From NCBI GenBank assembly GCA_016713365.1, contig JADJPG010000104.1:9203-73202 (forward strand): a DNA stretch of 64,000 bases. The letters run 5' to 3'. Numbering within the stretch: the first letter of the stretch is position 1; every line of letters starts with the position of its first letter. The DNA is from Verrucomicrobiota bacterium (lineage in GTDB: Bacteria > Verrucomicrobiota > Verrucomicrobiia > Limisphaerales > JADJPG01). The notes under the pieces are model-generated. The model was not told the DNA's origin, made no database searches, and saw only the letters and a list, made by a program, of their open reading frames with translations. Of this stretch, positions 52,801 to 61,220 are shown in pieces. The position numbers and the translations under genes were made by a program.

Positions 52801-53758
52801 AGTAATCGAACTCGTACCGGCGATTGAGATAGTCGTTCGTTCCATCGCCGTTCCGGTCCCCGGCGAGATGATTCGTAAGCGCCGCCCCCTGCGTCGCGAC
52901 ATGGATCTGCTTCAAGCGTTTGCCGGTTCGAATCAAGAATCCTGCGCGCCCATCTTCGAACCAGTCAGGACGATCCTCGTATTCGAAGAGCACCAAATGA
53001 AACGCATTCCACGGCGGTGCTCCGGGTCCGTAGCGGATCTCGGACAGATACTTTTGATTAAGATTCTGCGCGCCCGGGAAGGAGCGATAGCGATACTCGA
53101 TGACGTTCCCACGCGTATCCGTTTCGCGTTCCAGTAGCCAACGAAATACCCGCTGTGGATTATCGATGTCGCCGATCCTTCCCGCCGCCGTGACGCCAAA
53201 CTCCAGTCTCGTCCCATCGGGCGCCGTCGCTTCCCAATTACTTCCAACCCGGCGATAGCGAAGAAACGAACCTTCATTCTCGGAAAAGAAGAAACCATCC
53301 GCGGTCGGCACCAACTCCTCACGGGAATCCGCGATGAACGTATCCGAACGGTCCACGCCCAGCGACTCGCCGTAAGTGGGAATCCCCTTGTCTGTCCGAC
53401 GCTGCACAAACGGCAGCGACAAGCTCCATCCGTAGCCCAGCGGACCATTCGCGCCGCCTCCATCGTACGAGATTGAGACTGACGGCTGATGGCCAGCGGT
53501 TCCGGGCGGAAGCTTAATGCCGAGCGAATACTTCGCCGTGCCCGTGTTCAGCGATGGCTGGAACGAATCACCGAGTCCTTCAATGGAACCCGGCCCCTTC
53601 GGCAACGAAATGGTATTCGGCGAAACCCCGCTCTTGTCGGCGCACAATCCATTCCCACACCACGCAAGCACTGTAACGAGCCCGAGAGCCCACACCAATT
53701 GTTTCCCCGCACGCGAACGCAACCTCGTGGCCCACTTCCTGTGTTGAGATCGATTCAT
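46817..53758 (-). CDS. Fused TcB-TcC-like protein: SpvB, FG-GAP propeller, TcdB middle and RHS core with variable C-terminal tip
   Basis: 2,313 residues. A Sec signal about 1-40 (LVWALGLVTVLAWCGNGLCA) is unusual for TcB. SpvB domain about 45-370: ISLPKGPGSIEGLGDSF, GPLGYGWSLSLPFVQRRTDKG. FG-GAP/VCBS propeller about 385-640 (DGLPDLLKTE, DGLADLVHKS, DGLADLVLER). TcdB middle domains about 655-900: TTIEYASSTEFALADE, PWPDPVPFPVTVV, GYYDSVEKQFRGFAKVEE. YD/RHS repeats about 1050-1800. A GWN-type insert occupies about 1820-1985. The RHS core end follows: HLGSATVITDADG ... RFLAANLGRFSSVDP ... DPLGL at about 2101. The last 208 residues are a unique tip with two hydrophobic stretches and a basic coiled coil. 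By family knowledge this folds into a hollow cocoon enclosing the C-terminal cargo. Lies 32 bases after the giant B gene. Confidence 0.9.
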   Translation of the reverse strand: MNRSQHRKWATRLRSRAGKQLVWALGLVTVLAWCGNGLCADKSGVSPNTISLPKGPGSIEGLGDSFQPSLNTGTAKYSLGIKLPPGTAGHQPSVSISYDGGGANGPLGYGWSLSLPFVQRRTDKGIPTYGESLGVDRSDTFIADSREELVPTADGFFFSENEGSFLRYRRVGSNWEATAPDGTRLEFGVTAAGRIGDIDNPQRVFRWLLERETDTRGNVIEYRYRSFPGAQNLNQKYLSEIRYGPGAPPWNAFHLVLFEYEDRPDWFEDGRAGFLIRTGKRLKQIHVATQGAALTNHLAGDRNGDGTNDYLNRRYEFDYLRYDGDASHWSLMSKMTLFGADGVTALPSATFDYAVSHPVAEIDASSSVWGSSNAPIAVMDNALVDLVDMNADGLPDLLKTESGRGGHSVAVNRGTSRHGGLPVIEWATPEPVEPGSGTAWNFDLASQRTHLADMDGDGLADLVHKSADDAVFFFANRGRLSWGERRDMSTQESAPPAPFGNAGVSTADLDFDKRIDIVQSVDFGGSVGYRVWFNLGAQSYSAPVTVEPEGGFDLALPGVQIADCNGDRVPDVARIQPGAVSVAAGLGYGRFGSPISLVLPDLTLDADQIAKAKLTDINGDGLADLVLERASPGTCWYWLNLGNYTLGARRVIRGLPIVASGAAVRCADLNGNGTTDLVYADATAEARLQMVELGQLLSGGLAPNLLKRIGNGIGRVTTIEYASSTEFALADEKAGRPWPDPVPFPVTVVAAVRVSDSLGHEYVTRYSYHDGYYDSVEKQFRGFAKVEEVEQGDETAPTLVSRSSFDTGRAFDAMKGRLLSSTSETEAGEIFSRETTTWANPPRLIRTGTNGQVIRFAHPVATTREILERGVGTPRRLESEVEFDGYGNRTRSSDFGIVVGGDRSAFDDERVTVTEYALNLAKWIVHLPRRTLVQDENGVVISKAEIFYDDETFSGNNLGNVTVGNLTMRREWTDPGNAAAFVNTVRTKYDSWGNPVFILDPLANAGAGIAQGHVRELAFDPVFRAHAERETIHLGGTNVPLVFSASYDAGLALMTRSVDFNGHATVFGHDVLGRPVSVIKPGDAPAYPSAEYEYALAIPTVYTRSGGVSVTGMVNYVETRGLDRDPGNPGSRREHYFIKRQFSDGLGRALMTRTEAEPAAGGSAARVSVTGAVLFNARQKPSRSLNAFFAAKTGSLDELLAYESVESAGWSGQFHVLGNLVSRDLASAPQARVEYDATLREIRSTNPDGTFRRTEFEPLMIRLFDENDTGAGSPHVDTPTVQMVDGLGRLIQVDEMVRLNDDGTPAGGLRTWSSRYRYDLNDRLTRIIDAQNNVKEFRYDGMRRKVWMNDADAGISHCRYDEASNLIELIDAKGQRTTYTHDGANRILTEDYHDETTAEFSYQRSPDVIYHYDEASGLLETGDGNSAVARNTRGTLAWVEDSSGGEHSSFDERGRMEWSVKRILDPVLSPDLMFSPATAVSYRTAYVYDSLDRITKMIFPDNDEVNYRFNARNLIEGIHGEAGGEIVAGASYLPSLQQEQVVFGNGVRTRYNYDERQRVSRLLTSDTARGAELVHFAYELDPVSNVSAMRDERPFSAIAAGDRRRNSQRFSYDALYRLTRVQYNLPNPPSSNGGEINFRYDRVGNMQAQTSDIAQLERGLPVTDVGTMSFGGTRGASERIGRGAADPAGPHALTGIVNTNGTRAFAYDSNGNITTNDGLKCQWDFRDRLVSVEDDSMKADYRYDFTGRRVLKRVLWKSGELREAQLVGTSKASRPESTFTLYPGRHFEVRDHDLPVKYVFNSGTRVAQITGSIEHHRRVQRIRFHAGWNLVSIAINAERFWEQLESVDGRAGVVLSVHRWNQTTRAYESVPRNASVSAGGVFWIRATTNFVASVEGEFVEAATRVVPAGGGYVAGPGMVPWAIELPSLASGWMFDPARRRWEAGLRGEIGMASELPAFVAPGQAIYIASDAPVTLDPFPASRRILLYHADHLGSATVITDADGAVVEESSYHPFGALRHESRASDVEAYYGFTQKERDRESGLHYFESRFLAANLGRFSSVDPKFLHVDLLEKSEQTAFLSNPQKGNLYSYVLNNPLRYSDPLGLDETESLGTMSDVVGLVAGGAEELDVWRYTMSGGGKTLASGAGKVTMGVSLAIKGGQFLMDPSAATGGQALNEGAKSAMSIAIPPVGIIWSLLDLTGYGPSAILEHTEKSIQANRAAAAHYKQAAASWNQTAAIYRDGANRLAPKLAEQQKRVDELVKKTNKYIADREREMKSINAAIEKEESELRRANRELRYWQQRERRAKAAAKSE

Positions 53759-53790
53759 ATCGCTGGACGATTGCGCCCGGTTCGCTGCGC

Positions 53791-56700
53791 TCAGTTCCCC
53801 GAGTACGCGTAGGTCTGGAAGAAGATCTTGATGTCGGACACTCCGTTGCCGTCACGCGTTCCATCGGGACGCAACGCGCCGTTGATGAATCGCTGAATGC
53901 CTTCGGTGCGATCCGTGTGCAGCGTCCCTGCCGGAATGATCAACAGCCAGCGCGTGTTCCACACCGAGCGGCCGATCAGCCGGCTGTCCGAAATCGTTTC
54001 CGCAGGGTTGAAGTTACCGCTGTCATGAAACGCGCGGAAGCGCCCGAAGCGGCGGATGGACGCGAAGTCCTCGAACAACGTGTCGTTGATTGGAATCCAG
54101 TTTGAATCGCCCGGCACATTCCCGTTCAGCGGGAACGGCACCGGGAGCGCCTGATCTAGAACCCGCCATTCGCGGATGTAGGTGTTGCCTTGAGTCGGAG
54201 CGCGCATCACATCCATGCCCACCGGCACGAGATACACGCGCGGCGTGTTGATCATGCCGCCGCCAAGGTTGTTGTAATTCGCGAACCACACGCCGACCGA
54301 TCGAATCCTCGTCGCGAACTTCGTTGAATCGTAATCGTTGTCACCGCCGCCCGCGGGCCAGCCGAAGAAGTTCAAACCGAAGTTCACCGTCGTTCCAAAA
54401 GGAATCACGATCGCCGGCTCGACTGGCTGCGTGGGCGAGAACGGAATGCAATGCCGCTGGAACTCGGGCACCTCCAGGAGATTTGGGATTACGTGACGCT
54501 CCAATGTCTCGCGCCAACGCTGCCCGCCACCGGTTCCATTGACGACGCGGAACAGCTCGTTGCGCAGCGAGAAGCGTCCTGTCTCCGTCTGCGGATTATT
54601 GAAGCCCAGCTGTCCTTTCAGCACGAGATTCCAGTTCGCACTCATTCGCGCCAACGGATCTGCAAGGCCAGGATCACCAGTTCCACCACTGGGAAGCGGA
54701 AGGCCGTTTGAGAAGCGACCCAGCGCGCGCGACCTCACGATGTTCGAGAAGAACGCGATGCCCGGACCGCGATTGTCACCGGGCGCCAGGCAGGTCTCGT
54801 AGTCATACGCCTTGCCCGCGAGATAAGCGTAACGCGCGGCGAGATCGAACTGCGCCCGATACTTTTGCAACGCATCGCTCCTGAACACGCGAAACGCCAT
54901 GTCCTTGTAGCGGAAGGTTTGAATCTGCGCCGCCGTCTGCTGCCGGAACCGGGTCCGTTCCTCCAGCAAACGCAGACCGCGCGCCACTGCCGACTGATAC
55001 CGCGCGGACGCCTGCGTCACACTCTCCCGCAACGCTGCCAGCTCGATGCGCGCCGGAATCTCGCTCCGCACCAGCTGCTCCAGTCGGACCAGCCTTTCGC
55101 TCTCGCCGAACTCGGCCTGCAGCGCAGCGATTTCAATCTCGGTGCTGACTGCAAGTTGCCCCTTCTGGTCCTGTTGGCTGGCGATTCCGACTTCCAAAAG
55201 ATCTGCCACGGTCGAGAACGCCACGGAATGTTGTCGATACGAGAACTGCATCATGGCGCGCTGGGCGGACAATGCATCGGTCGCCATGCCCACCACTTTC
55301 GGCACCGCTTCGACCGCGGAGGAGCCGATCAGATCCGTTTGCCGGGCGAGGAACTGAGCCATGGCCGCCGCACTGCGAGCGATGACGATCTGCATGTTGA
55401 TGCTGCTCAGCGTCGATTGATACCCATCGCGAATCTCGGTCTGATCCGCATTCAGCTTCGCAAAGGCCGCCAGCAACTGGGCCTCGTCCTCGATCTGATT
55501 GATAAGGTTTTCATACTCCTTCACCCCGCGCTCCAAACGCTTCGTTGCCTCTTGCAACGCCGATCGAGCCATCTGGATCTCGCCCGGCGCTGAACGTTGA
55601 CCGGTCCATGCCAGCGGCTTCTCCAAGCCGAATCCATTTGCCGAGAAAGTGAACCGCACTGGCGTCTCCGATCGGAGTAAAGCTCCGTCCGCCGCTACGC
55701 CGAGATCAGACCACTGAAAGACAAGCGTCGGTTGTTGCGCAGTCAAACCCGTTCGAAGTTCCGCGCTGTCGACGTAGTCGTAGTGATACAGATCCGGTCC
55801 CCCGTACCCTGACGGATAGGTGCCTGTCGGCCCGATGTCGTCGGCGTACGGCGTCCCAAAGATTTCAATCAACCGGTTATTGAAGTCCGCCTCGCGATCG
55901 GTGACGACCTGTTGAAACTGCGACGACTCATCTGCCTGCCGACGCAGCAACTGCGTGCTGGCATTTGCATGATCGAAGACCGCGACAGCGTTCTTCAACG
56001 CCTCGTTCGCCCGTTCATTGATCTGTTCATAGTGCGTCTTGCCCGAAGCGATTGCACTCGGATCGATGTCGAACGGCACCACGTTGTTCGCCAGGCCGAG
56101 TGGATTGCGTCCTGAGTCCGCCTGATCTTGCAGCTCCTGAATCTCGCGGAATCCCTCCGCGATCTCGGGCAGCTCCAGCACGGTGCCGCGCTCAATCTTC
56201 TGGATGCCCGTGTGCGCCGGATTGACGTCCACATCAGGCAACATCGCGTTGGCAGTCACCCAGTCGAAGAACGCTCCCTGCCCCGCCCGGCTCGACCAAT
56301 CAGCGAGACTCCACGCGCGATTGTTGTCGGAGTCCGTGGAGTCCTGCCATGGCTGCGAGGGCGTTTCCACATACTTATCCCGGAAGGTCAGGCTCACAAT
56401 CTCCGCGCCCGTTCGCGTCCTCGCCGCTGCGGCCGCCGCGAACTTCCGTTCATCGAGATAGTCGACTGAGACAGGCACGCCGCCGACTAGCACCGCTTCG
56501 ATCCGCGGCGTCCAGGTGAAGTTCGGATTTCGCAGCAGACGATAGTAGTTCTTGATGGCGGTGAGATAGTGACCCCACGCATCGCCGTGGCCCTGCGGAT
56601 ACAGGCGTCGCGCATCGGCTTCATCAATCGCCCCGGCAACATCGCCATCCACGTTGCGCAGATTGTAGTTCAGCGAGTAGGCCACTTCGCCACCGGTGAT

Positions 56701-57810
56701 ATCCCGGGTAAAGTTCCAGATAAGCCGATTGTAGAAAGGAAAAGTCTGCACGCTCGGCAGCTTGGAACTATCGCGCCCACGCAACAGCGCCAGCTCTTCT
56801 TCCAGCAACGACGCGGTCTGATTCATGAAGCAGTGAAGTGACGTCGCTTGTGAGCCGTAGACGCCGTCGGCGGTTCCGAAAGCAATCGTGGGATCCGCCG
56901 CGTCCGCATACGCTTCGTTGCCCAGCAGCATGTAGAGATCGGCCAGGCGTCCCGCGGCCAGCAGCAGCGCATCGTTGGCCGGCGGATAATCCACGGGCGG
57001 CGCGCCGTTGATGCTGAGATTCATGCCGCGTCGCAGGACGGTTTCGTACACTTCGATCAATCCCGCGCTGTTTACGGCGTTCAAGTTCAGCGCGACATCG
57101 CCCACCGCACGGGTGCCCGCCTGGGAGATCATGCTGACAATCGTGTTCACCTGCGCGTCCTGATAATCTTGGATGCGCTGTTCGAACGGACCGATTCCCG
57201 CGAGCACGCGCTTGATCCATCCCTCCGCCAGCATGGGCGATGTCCACGCGCTCCAATCCGCTCCACAAGCCGCCGGGCCGTTCTTCCGGCGGTAGCGGCA
57301 GATGAAATAATTGTCGCTCAGCGTGTAGAGGCCAGGGCCAGCGATCGTGATGTCGAGCGCGCCGATTCCGGTCGACGGAACCGGAAGGAACGAACCCCAT
57401 TGATCCGGCGGCAGCGCGGAAGGCAAGCCATCCACGGGCGGCATCGTGCGCCACTCGAATTCAAAATCGTCCGGGCGTCCGGAGAAATCACCGCTGTGGC
57501 GAAGGGTCAATTGCTCGGCGAGCGGATTCGATGGCTCGATCACTTTGAGTTCGCCGCGATAGAGCGGACACGAGACCTTGATCACGCTGAGGCTCACCGG
57601 CTCCGTCGGCGCGCTGAGGTTCGTGCTGTTGCCAAACGCTAGGGTCACGTAGCCCACGCCGCGTGAATCTCCGGCCGTCAGAGCCAGTGAATCAAACCCA
57701 GTCGAATCCGGCGGCACGGGAATGACAGCAGCCGCAGCCACCGCGAGATTCTCGACGGCGGCGCGGAACGACGCATCCGTGGTGAGATTCAACACGGCAG
57801 CCTTTGTCAC
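53791..57810 (-). CDS. Giant secreted protein B, C-terminal part: TcA-like helical region and TcB-facing end
   Basis: About 1,339 residues; the frame takes over from the previous piece near 57,800 after removing one extra base (GTG at 57810 is not a real start). Contains RRGMNLSINGAPPVDYPPAN ... DALLLAAGRLADLYMLLGNEAY (about 56,920-57,030), LYPQGHGDAWGHYLTA and FDIDPS. A long helical/coiled-coil block follows (about 55,000-56,000). Next come FRSDALQKYRAQFDLAARYAYLAGKAYDYE, then a beta-rich end (GLNFFGWPAGGGDNDYD, RSVGVWFANYNN, PRVYLVPVGMDVM), finishing VSDIKIFFQTYAYSGN. Collinear with giant A. Motif order recalls the TcA linker, coiled-coil and TcB-binding region. The gene sits 32 bases before the TcB-TcC-like gene, which fits a two-component toxin, though the TcA assignment is inferred. 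Confidence 0.75.
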   Translation of the reverse strand: MTKAAVLNLTTDASFRAAVENLAVAAAAVIPVPPDSTGFDSLALTAGDSRGVGYVTLAFGNSTNLSAPTEPVSLSVIKVSCPLYRGELKVIEPSNPLAEQLTLRHSGDFSGRPDDFEFEWRTMPPVDGLPSALPPDQWGSFLPVPSTGIGALDITIAGPGLYTLSDNYFICRYRRKNGPAACGADWSAWTSPMLAEGWIKRVLAGIGPFEQRIQDYQDAQVNTIVSMISQAGTRAVGDVALNLNAVNSAGLIEVYETVLRRGMNLSINGAPPVDYPPANDALLLAAGRLADLYMLLGNEAYADAADPTIAFGTADGVYGSQATSLHCFMNQTASLLEEELALLRGRDSSKLPSVQTFPFYNRLIWNFTRDITGGEVAYSLNYNLRNVDGDVAGAIDEADARRLYPQGHGDAWGHYLTAIKNYYRLLRNPNFTWTPRIEAVLVGGVPVSVDYLDERKFAAAAAARTRTGAEIVSLTFRDKYVETPSQPWQDSTDSDNNRAWSLADWSSRAGQGAFFDWVTANAMLPDVDVNPAHTGIQKIERGTVLELPEIAEGFREIQELQDQADSGRNPLGLANNVVPFDIDPSAIASGKTHYEQINERANEALKNAVAVFDHANASTQLLRRQADESSQFQQVVTDREADFNNRLIEIFGTPYADDIGPTGTYPSGYGGPDLYHYDYVDSAELRTGLTAQQPTLVFQWSDLGVAADGALLRSETPVRFTFSANGFGLEKPLAWTGQRSAPGEIQMARSALQEATKRLERGVKEYENLINQIEDEAQLLAAFAKLNADQTEIRDGYQSTLSSINMQIVIARSAAAMAQFLARQTDLIGSSAVEAVPKVVGMATDALSAQRAMMQFSYRQHSVAFSTVADLLEVGIASQQDQKGQLAVSTEIEIAALQAEFGESERLVRLEQLVRSEIPARIELAALRESVTQASARYQSAVARGLRLLEERTRFRQQTAAQIQTFRYKDMAFRVFRSDALQKYRAQFDLAARYAYLAGKAYDYETCLAPGDNRGPGIAFFSNIVRSRALGRFSNGLPLPSGGTGDPGLADPLARMSANWNLVLKGQLGFNNPQTETGRFSLRNELFRVVNGTGGGQRWRETLERHVIPNLLEVPEFQRHCIPFSPTQPVEPAIVIPFGTTVNFGLNFFGWPAGGGDNDYDSTKFATRIRSVGVWFANYNNLGGGMINTPRVYLVPVGMDVMRAPTQGNTYIREWRVLDQALPVPFPLNGNVPGDSNWIPINDTLFEDFASIRRFGRFRAFHDSGNFNPAETISDSRLIGRSVWNTRWLLIIPAGTLHTDRTEGIQRFINGALRPDGTRDGNGVSDIKIFFQTYAYSGN

Positions 57811-59872
57811 GAGGCGTCAGAACGTTGAGCAGAAGATACGATTCACCAGCGGGCGGTTCGACAAACTCACCGACCAGCTGCAACTGGTGCGAAACCGGAT
57901 CGTAGCGGAGCCGATTCTCCAGATGCGGTGGCAGCGCGCGGAAGTAGAGCAGCCCCGCGTTCACCCGGGTTTCGACGTCTGCGGGCAACTGGGCGAGCGG
58001 CACGGTGCGGGCACGGATCGGATCGATCAAACGGACACTGGTTCCATCCCGAAGCGGGAGCGATTGCTGGTAGAGAATCTCCACGCTGGTTTGCCCCGCG
58101 ATCTGCGGCAGGCCGTTCTTCGGTTTCACGAGAGTTTCGCCGACGCGAAGTTCAGGGACATCCAGCGGCCAGGTGGTGTCGTAGCGCACATTGATGGGAA
58201 CACCGGGAGTCCCGGCCCGCGTGTCCAGCAAGGGAATGTTGGTGCCGAGGGGCGGTGGATTGGTCCCCGGAAAAAAGAAGCCCGGCTGCACCGGATAGAA
58301 ATAGCGCATCACGATCTCCGCCGCCCCACCGTCGTCGCCAGCAGCGCGGGCCCAGAAAGAGAGCTTCCGATCGCGGAAGAACGGACCCGAAACCCCGGTG
58401 GTTTGCGGCGCGACAGACAGAGTGCTGAGCGGAAACGGCGCTTGGATCAACAATCCTGCACGCGCTGGATAGCGGAAAAAGAACGGCGCCTCTTCGGCGA
58501 CCACGCGCCAGACTTTCATGCGCCACGCCAGTCCGGCACCGGGATCGCGATAGCGGATGAGAACATACGGTTCCGATGTGGCGGAGGAGCCGAGGTCATC
58601 GCGCAGTGCGAAGACGCCTTCGCCCGAACTCACCGGCCGGCGCAACGCGTGTTCATCGTTCGGATTGAAGCCGGCCTGCGAGGAATCGTTCTGCGTGTAG
58701 AGCGTCCAGTCGACAAACAGCGCCGGATCAATCGCGCCGGTTCCTTGCTGGCTGGCGATGACGATCTTCGGCGGATTGGCCGGCCACGCGGGAACATAGC
58801 GCACCGGTTTCCAAGGCCAGACGATGCTGTTGGAGACACTGGCGGCGGTGACGGGATCGTAGAGATTCGTTCCGCGCTTGAAGAACGCGACGACCAAATC
58901 ATCCAGTGCGTTCGTGGGATTGTCGCGATTGACCGGGATGATCGTTCCAGTCCGCGTGACAGGATCAAACACCGGCGCCGGGCAATAGACCGATTTCGAA
59001 AGCACGACTTGGGGCGAGCCGGCGAGCGGATCCTGGTAACCGGCTGGATCGACGATGGGCTGGCCAATCACAGCGGGAACATTGTTGTGCAGGTGGGTCG
59101 GATTGAACCAATCGATGGTTCGGATGAATTGGAACCGGATCGGATTATTCCTCGGCTCACCGGAAGAGAGCATCACGAAGCTGTCGCCCGCCACTGTCGC
59201 CGAGAACTGTCGAGACTGTGCGACCGTGTTTGCATCCACCCCAGCCGTCGTCGCCAACAGGACGGCGTTTGAGAAAATTCCGCCGTTGCTCAGGACAACC
59301 GTTCCCTGCCCCGCCACGTGAATCTGGTAGCGATTGAGATTGGTCGGCCAGATGAGCGACGCCTCCCAGTTGTTGGTCTGATTGTTCAGCAGTGGCCAGG
59401 AGACCAACACTCCACCCGGTTTGACGGCGAACAGTTTTCCCGAAGGCACATGCCAGAACGCCGCATCGGCTGGCGTCACGACCGGACCTTGCGTCGCGAA
59501 GGAGCCGGAAGCATCGACGCCGCTTGGTCGTGGAATCTCCGCGCCGATCTCCCATTCCGGGATCGGAAAGTCGTATCCGTAGATGCTTCCACCCAGTGTT
59601 TCACGCGTGCTGTCCCTCGGGGCGCCAACAAGAAAACGCCGGGCATCCAGCGCGGTGACGGTGCCTCCAAAAAAGTCATTCGCTTGGGGAGTTGGGTTGT
59701 CCACCGTCGCCAGCAGAACTCCGTTGGGATTGAACATGTAGACCCGGCCCGACTCGACCCCGGCAAAGGTCTCTTGAGGTGAGCCAATGACAATTCTCGC
59801 GCCCAGCGTGGCGACCGAGGCTCCGAACCCTCGGAACGCCTGGACGTTTGGCGAGGTAAACGTCCGCAGCAA
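57692..59872 (-). CDS. Giant secreted protein B, middle part
   Basis: In-frame segment of about 690 real residues, joined upstream near 59,895 (one missing T: VYLL for VYLFDGTGSLLRTF) and downstream near 57,800 (one extra base: LLLNVLTPRDK then AAVLNLTTD). It is beta-rich. It opens with the end of an FG-GAP-like propeller (FRGFGASVATLGARIVIGSP). The body is shared with giant A: DPVTRTGTIIPVNRD, DDLVVAFF, NDEHALRRPVSSGEGVFALRDDL, RYFYPVQPGFFFPG. Codons below about 57,800 in this frame are not part of the protein. The two frameshifts cancel, so the whole gene (61203-53791) is 2,471 codons long. Confidence 0.7.
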   Translation of the reverse strand: MLRTFTSPNVQAFRGFGASVATLGARIVIGSPQETFAGVESGRVYMFNPNGVLLATVDNPTPQANDFFGGTVTALDARRFLVGAPRDSTRETLGGSIYGYDFPIPEWEIGAEIPRPSGVDASGSFATQGPVVTPADAAFWHVPSGKLFAVKPGGVLVSWPLLNNQTNNWEASLIWPTNLNRYQIHVAGQGTVVLSNGGIFSNAVLLATTAGVDANTVAQSRQFSATVAGDSFVMLSSGEPRNNPIRFQFIRTIDWFNPTHLHNNVPAVIGQPIVDPAGYQDPLAGSPQVVLSKSVYCPAPVFDPVTRTGTIIPVNRDNPTNALDDLVVAFFKRGTNLYDPVTAASVSNSIVWPWKPVRYVPAWPANPPKIVIASQQGTGAIDPALFVDWTLYTQNDSSQAGFNPNDEHALRRPVSSGEGVFALRDDLGSSATSEPYVLIRYRDPGAGLAWRMKVWRVVAEEAPFFFRYPARAGLLIQAPFPLSTLSVAPQTTGVSGPFFRDRKLSFWARAAGDDGGAAEIVMRYFYPVQPGFFFPGTNPPPLGTNIPLLDTRAGTPGVPINVRYDTTWPLDVPELRVGETLVKPKNGLPQIAGQTSVEILYQQSLPLRDGTSVRLIDPIRARTVPLAQLPADVETRVNAGLLYFRALPPHLENRLRYDPVSHQLQLVGEFVEPPAGESYLLLNVLTPRDKGCRVESHHGCVVPRRRRESRGGCGCCHSRAAGFDWV

Positions 59873-61203
59873 CGAGCCCGTGCCATCAAAAGATACACGG
59901 CGCCGGCGGAGCCATTGGTGGCGAATCTTGAGCCGGTGAAATAAGTGACTGGAGCGTACGGAGCGCTGATCAGAACGCGCTGATCATCGATCACAACAAT
60001 GCTATTTCCGAAATTGCCGGCCTGACTGGTGGGACTCGATATCGCCGCCCGTTGAGCGCCGTTCAAATCGAAAACCAAAACCCGGCGGGAGGCTCCGTCC
60101 GAACTCATCGCCGGGATAAGGATACGGTTGGTACCCCAACCCGACAGGCTTTCCCCCCCCGAGAAGACAAAATCCAGACTGGCCGGCGCTGGATTGGTGA
60201 TGACCGAGACTGGAGCGGCGACCGTCCCGGAGTCGTAGACAAAAACCTTGTTCACCCCGCTCGCGGCAAATCGGTTTCCCGGAAGCGTGGTGATCACGTT
60301 GCCGAAGGCCAGATACAGCGCGTTCGTGTCAGGATCAGACCAAGTCCTCAACAAGTTCCCGCTCGAATCATGCAGGTAGATGCGGCCTTGATTGGAAACG
60401 ACTCCGCTCGCGAGGAATCGTCCGTCCGGAAACGCAGCGAGTGCCTTGCCGAAGCTCGATCGATACTGCGGTGTCTTCGGGTAACCTACGGCCCGACTGG
60501 ACTGATCATAGATCCACCCAAAACCGGTATACGTGAAGAAGCCATCCGATCCGACCGTGGGTTCCGTGGACGAAGGTGTCGTGGCGACAAATCTTCCGTT
60601 GCCCAGGGAAACCATTCTGGCGCCAAAATCGTGGAACCAGTTTCCAAAGAGAAAACCCGTGGGATTAGTCCCCGGATAGGCGATCCGCACCTTGGGCTGA
60701 CTCGGGCTGGACCACAGCAGTCGCGCCACCGCCAGGCCGGGCCCTTGATAATACTCGACCTTGATGTCGATCTCGACTCCAGCCGTCAGGGGAATCGGAG
60801 CGCTGCTGTGTTCAGTGGCGGCCTGATCGACCCAGCGATCGATAATCAACTGATCGTTGACCCACACTCGAATTCCATCATCAGAGATCGTGTGGAAGGT
60901 ATAGTTCTCCGAGAACAACGGCATCACCCGGCCGGTCCAGCGCGCGGAGAAGGTGTTGGTGGCGATCGTCGGATCGGGCGAACCGGTGTAGTACGGGTAA
61001 TTGTTCCAATCAAAATCGATCGCCCAGTCCAGTCGCGTCACTTTCGGATTCGTGAGGTCGATGTTGTCGAAGTAGGTGGCGGAGAACTTCGGTGGATAAC
61101 TGAGCGTCCACATGTTTGAGACCTGCGCGTGCGCGGCGGTTGTCAGCAGCCCCAGTGCGATCCCAAGCAGCCTGCCCAATAGTCGGATGAAAAATGAATT
61201 CAT
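59476..61203 (-). CDS. Giant secreted protein B, N-terminal part: PA14 domain and FG-GAP-like propeller
   Basis: Start ATG at 61203 (MNSFFIRLLGRLLGIALGLLTTAAHA). An alternative ATG at 61224 overlaps the stop of the upstream GWN gene as ATGA and would add seven residues with coupling. PA14 domain about 30-190: FSARWTGRVMPLFSENYTFHTISDDGIRVWVNDQLIIDRWVD and KVEYYQGPGLAVARLLW. By family knowledge this is a beta-barrel module often binding glycans. Residues about 195-440 form a propeller of FFGNW/FG-GAP type (FGKALAAFPDGRFLASG, FGNVITTLPGNRFAASG, GNSIVVIDDQRVLISAP). The frame leaves the protein near 59,895. Compared with giant A, the N-terminal modules are unrelated while the C-terminal 1,900 residues match. 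Confidence 0.75.
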   Translation of the reverse strand: MNSFFIRLLGRLLGIALGLLTTAAHAQVSNMWTLSYPPKFSATYFDNIDLTNPKVTRLDWAIDFDWNNYPYYTGSPDPTIATNTFSARWTGRVMPLFSENYTFHTISDDGIRVWVNDQLIIDRWVDQAATEHSSAPIPLTAGVEIDIKVEYYQGPGLAVARLLWSSPSQPKVRIAYPGTNPTGFLFGNWFHDFGARMVSLGNGRFVATTPSSTEPTVGSDGFFTYTGFGWIYDQSSRAVGYPKTPQYRSSFGKALAAFPDGRFLASGVVSNQGRIYLHDSSGNLLRTWSDPDTNALYLAFGNVITTLPGNRFAASGVNKVFVYDSGTVAAPVSVITNPAPASLDFVFSGGESLSGWGTNRILIPAMSSDGASRRVLVFDLNGAQRAAISSPTSQAGNFGNSIVVIDDQRVLISAPYAPVTYFTGSRFATNGSAGAVYLLMARARCCGRLPRQTSRRSEGSEPRSPRWARELSLAHLKRPLPGSSRAGSTCSIPTEFCWRRWTTQLPKRMTFLEAPSPRWMPGVFLLAPRGTARVKHWVEASTDTTFRSRNGRSARRFHDQAASMLPAPSRRKVRS

Positions 61204-61220
61204 GGTGCGAAGTCGGAAGG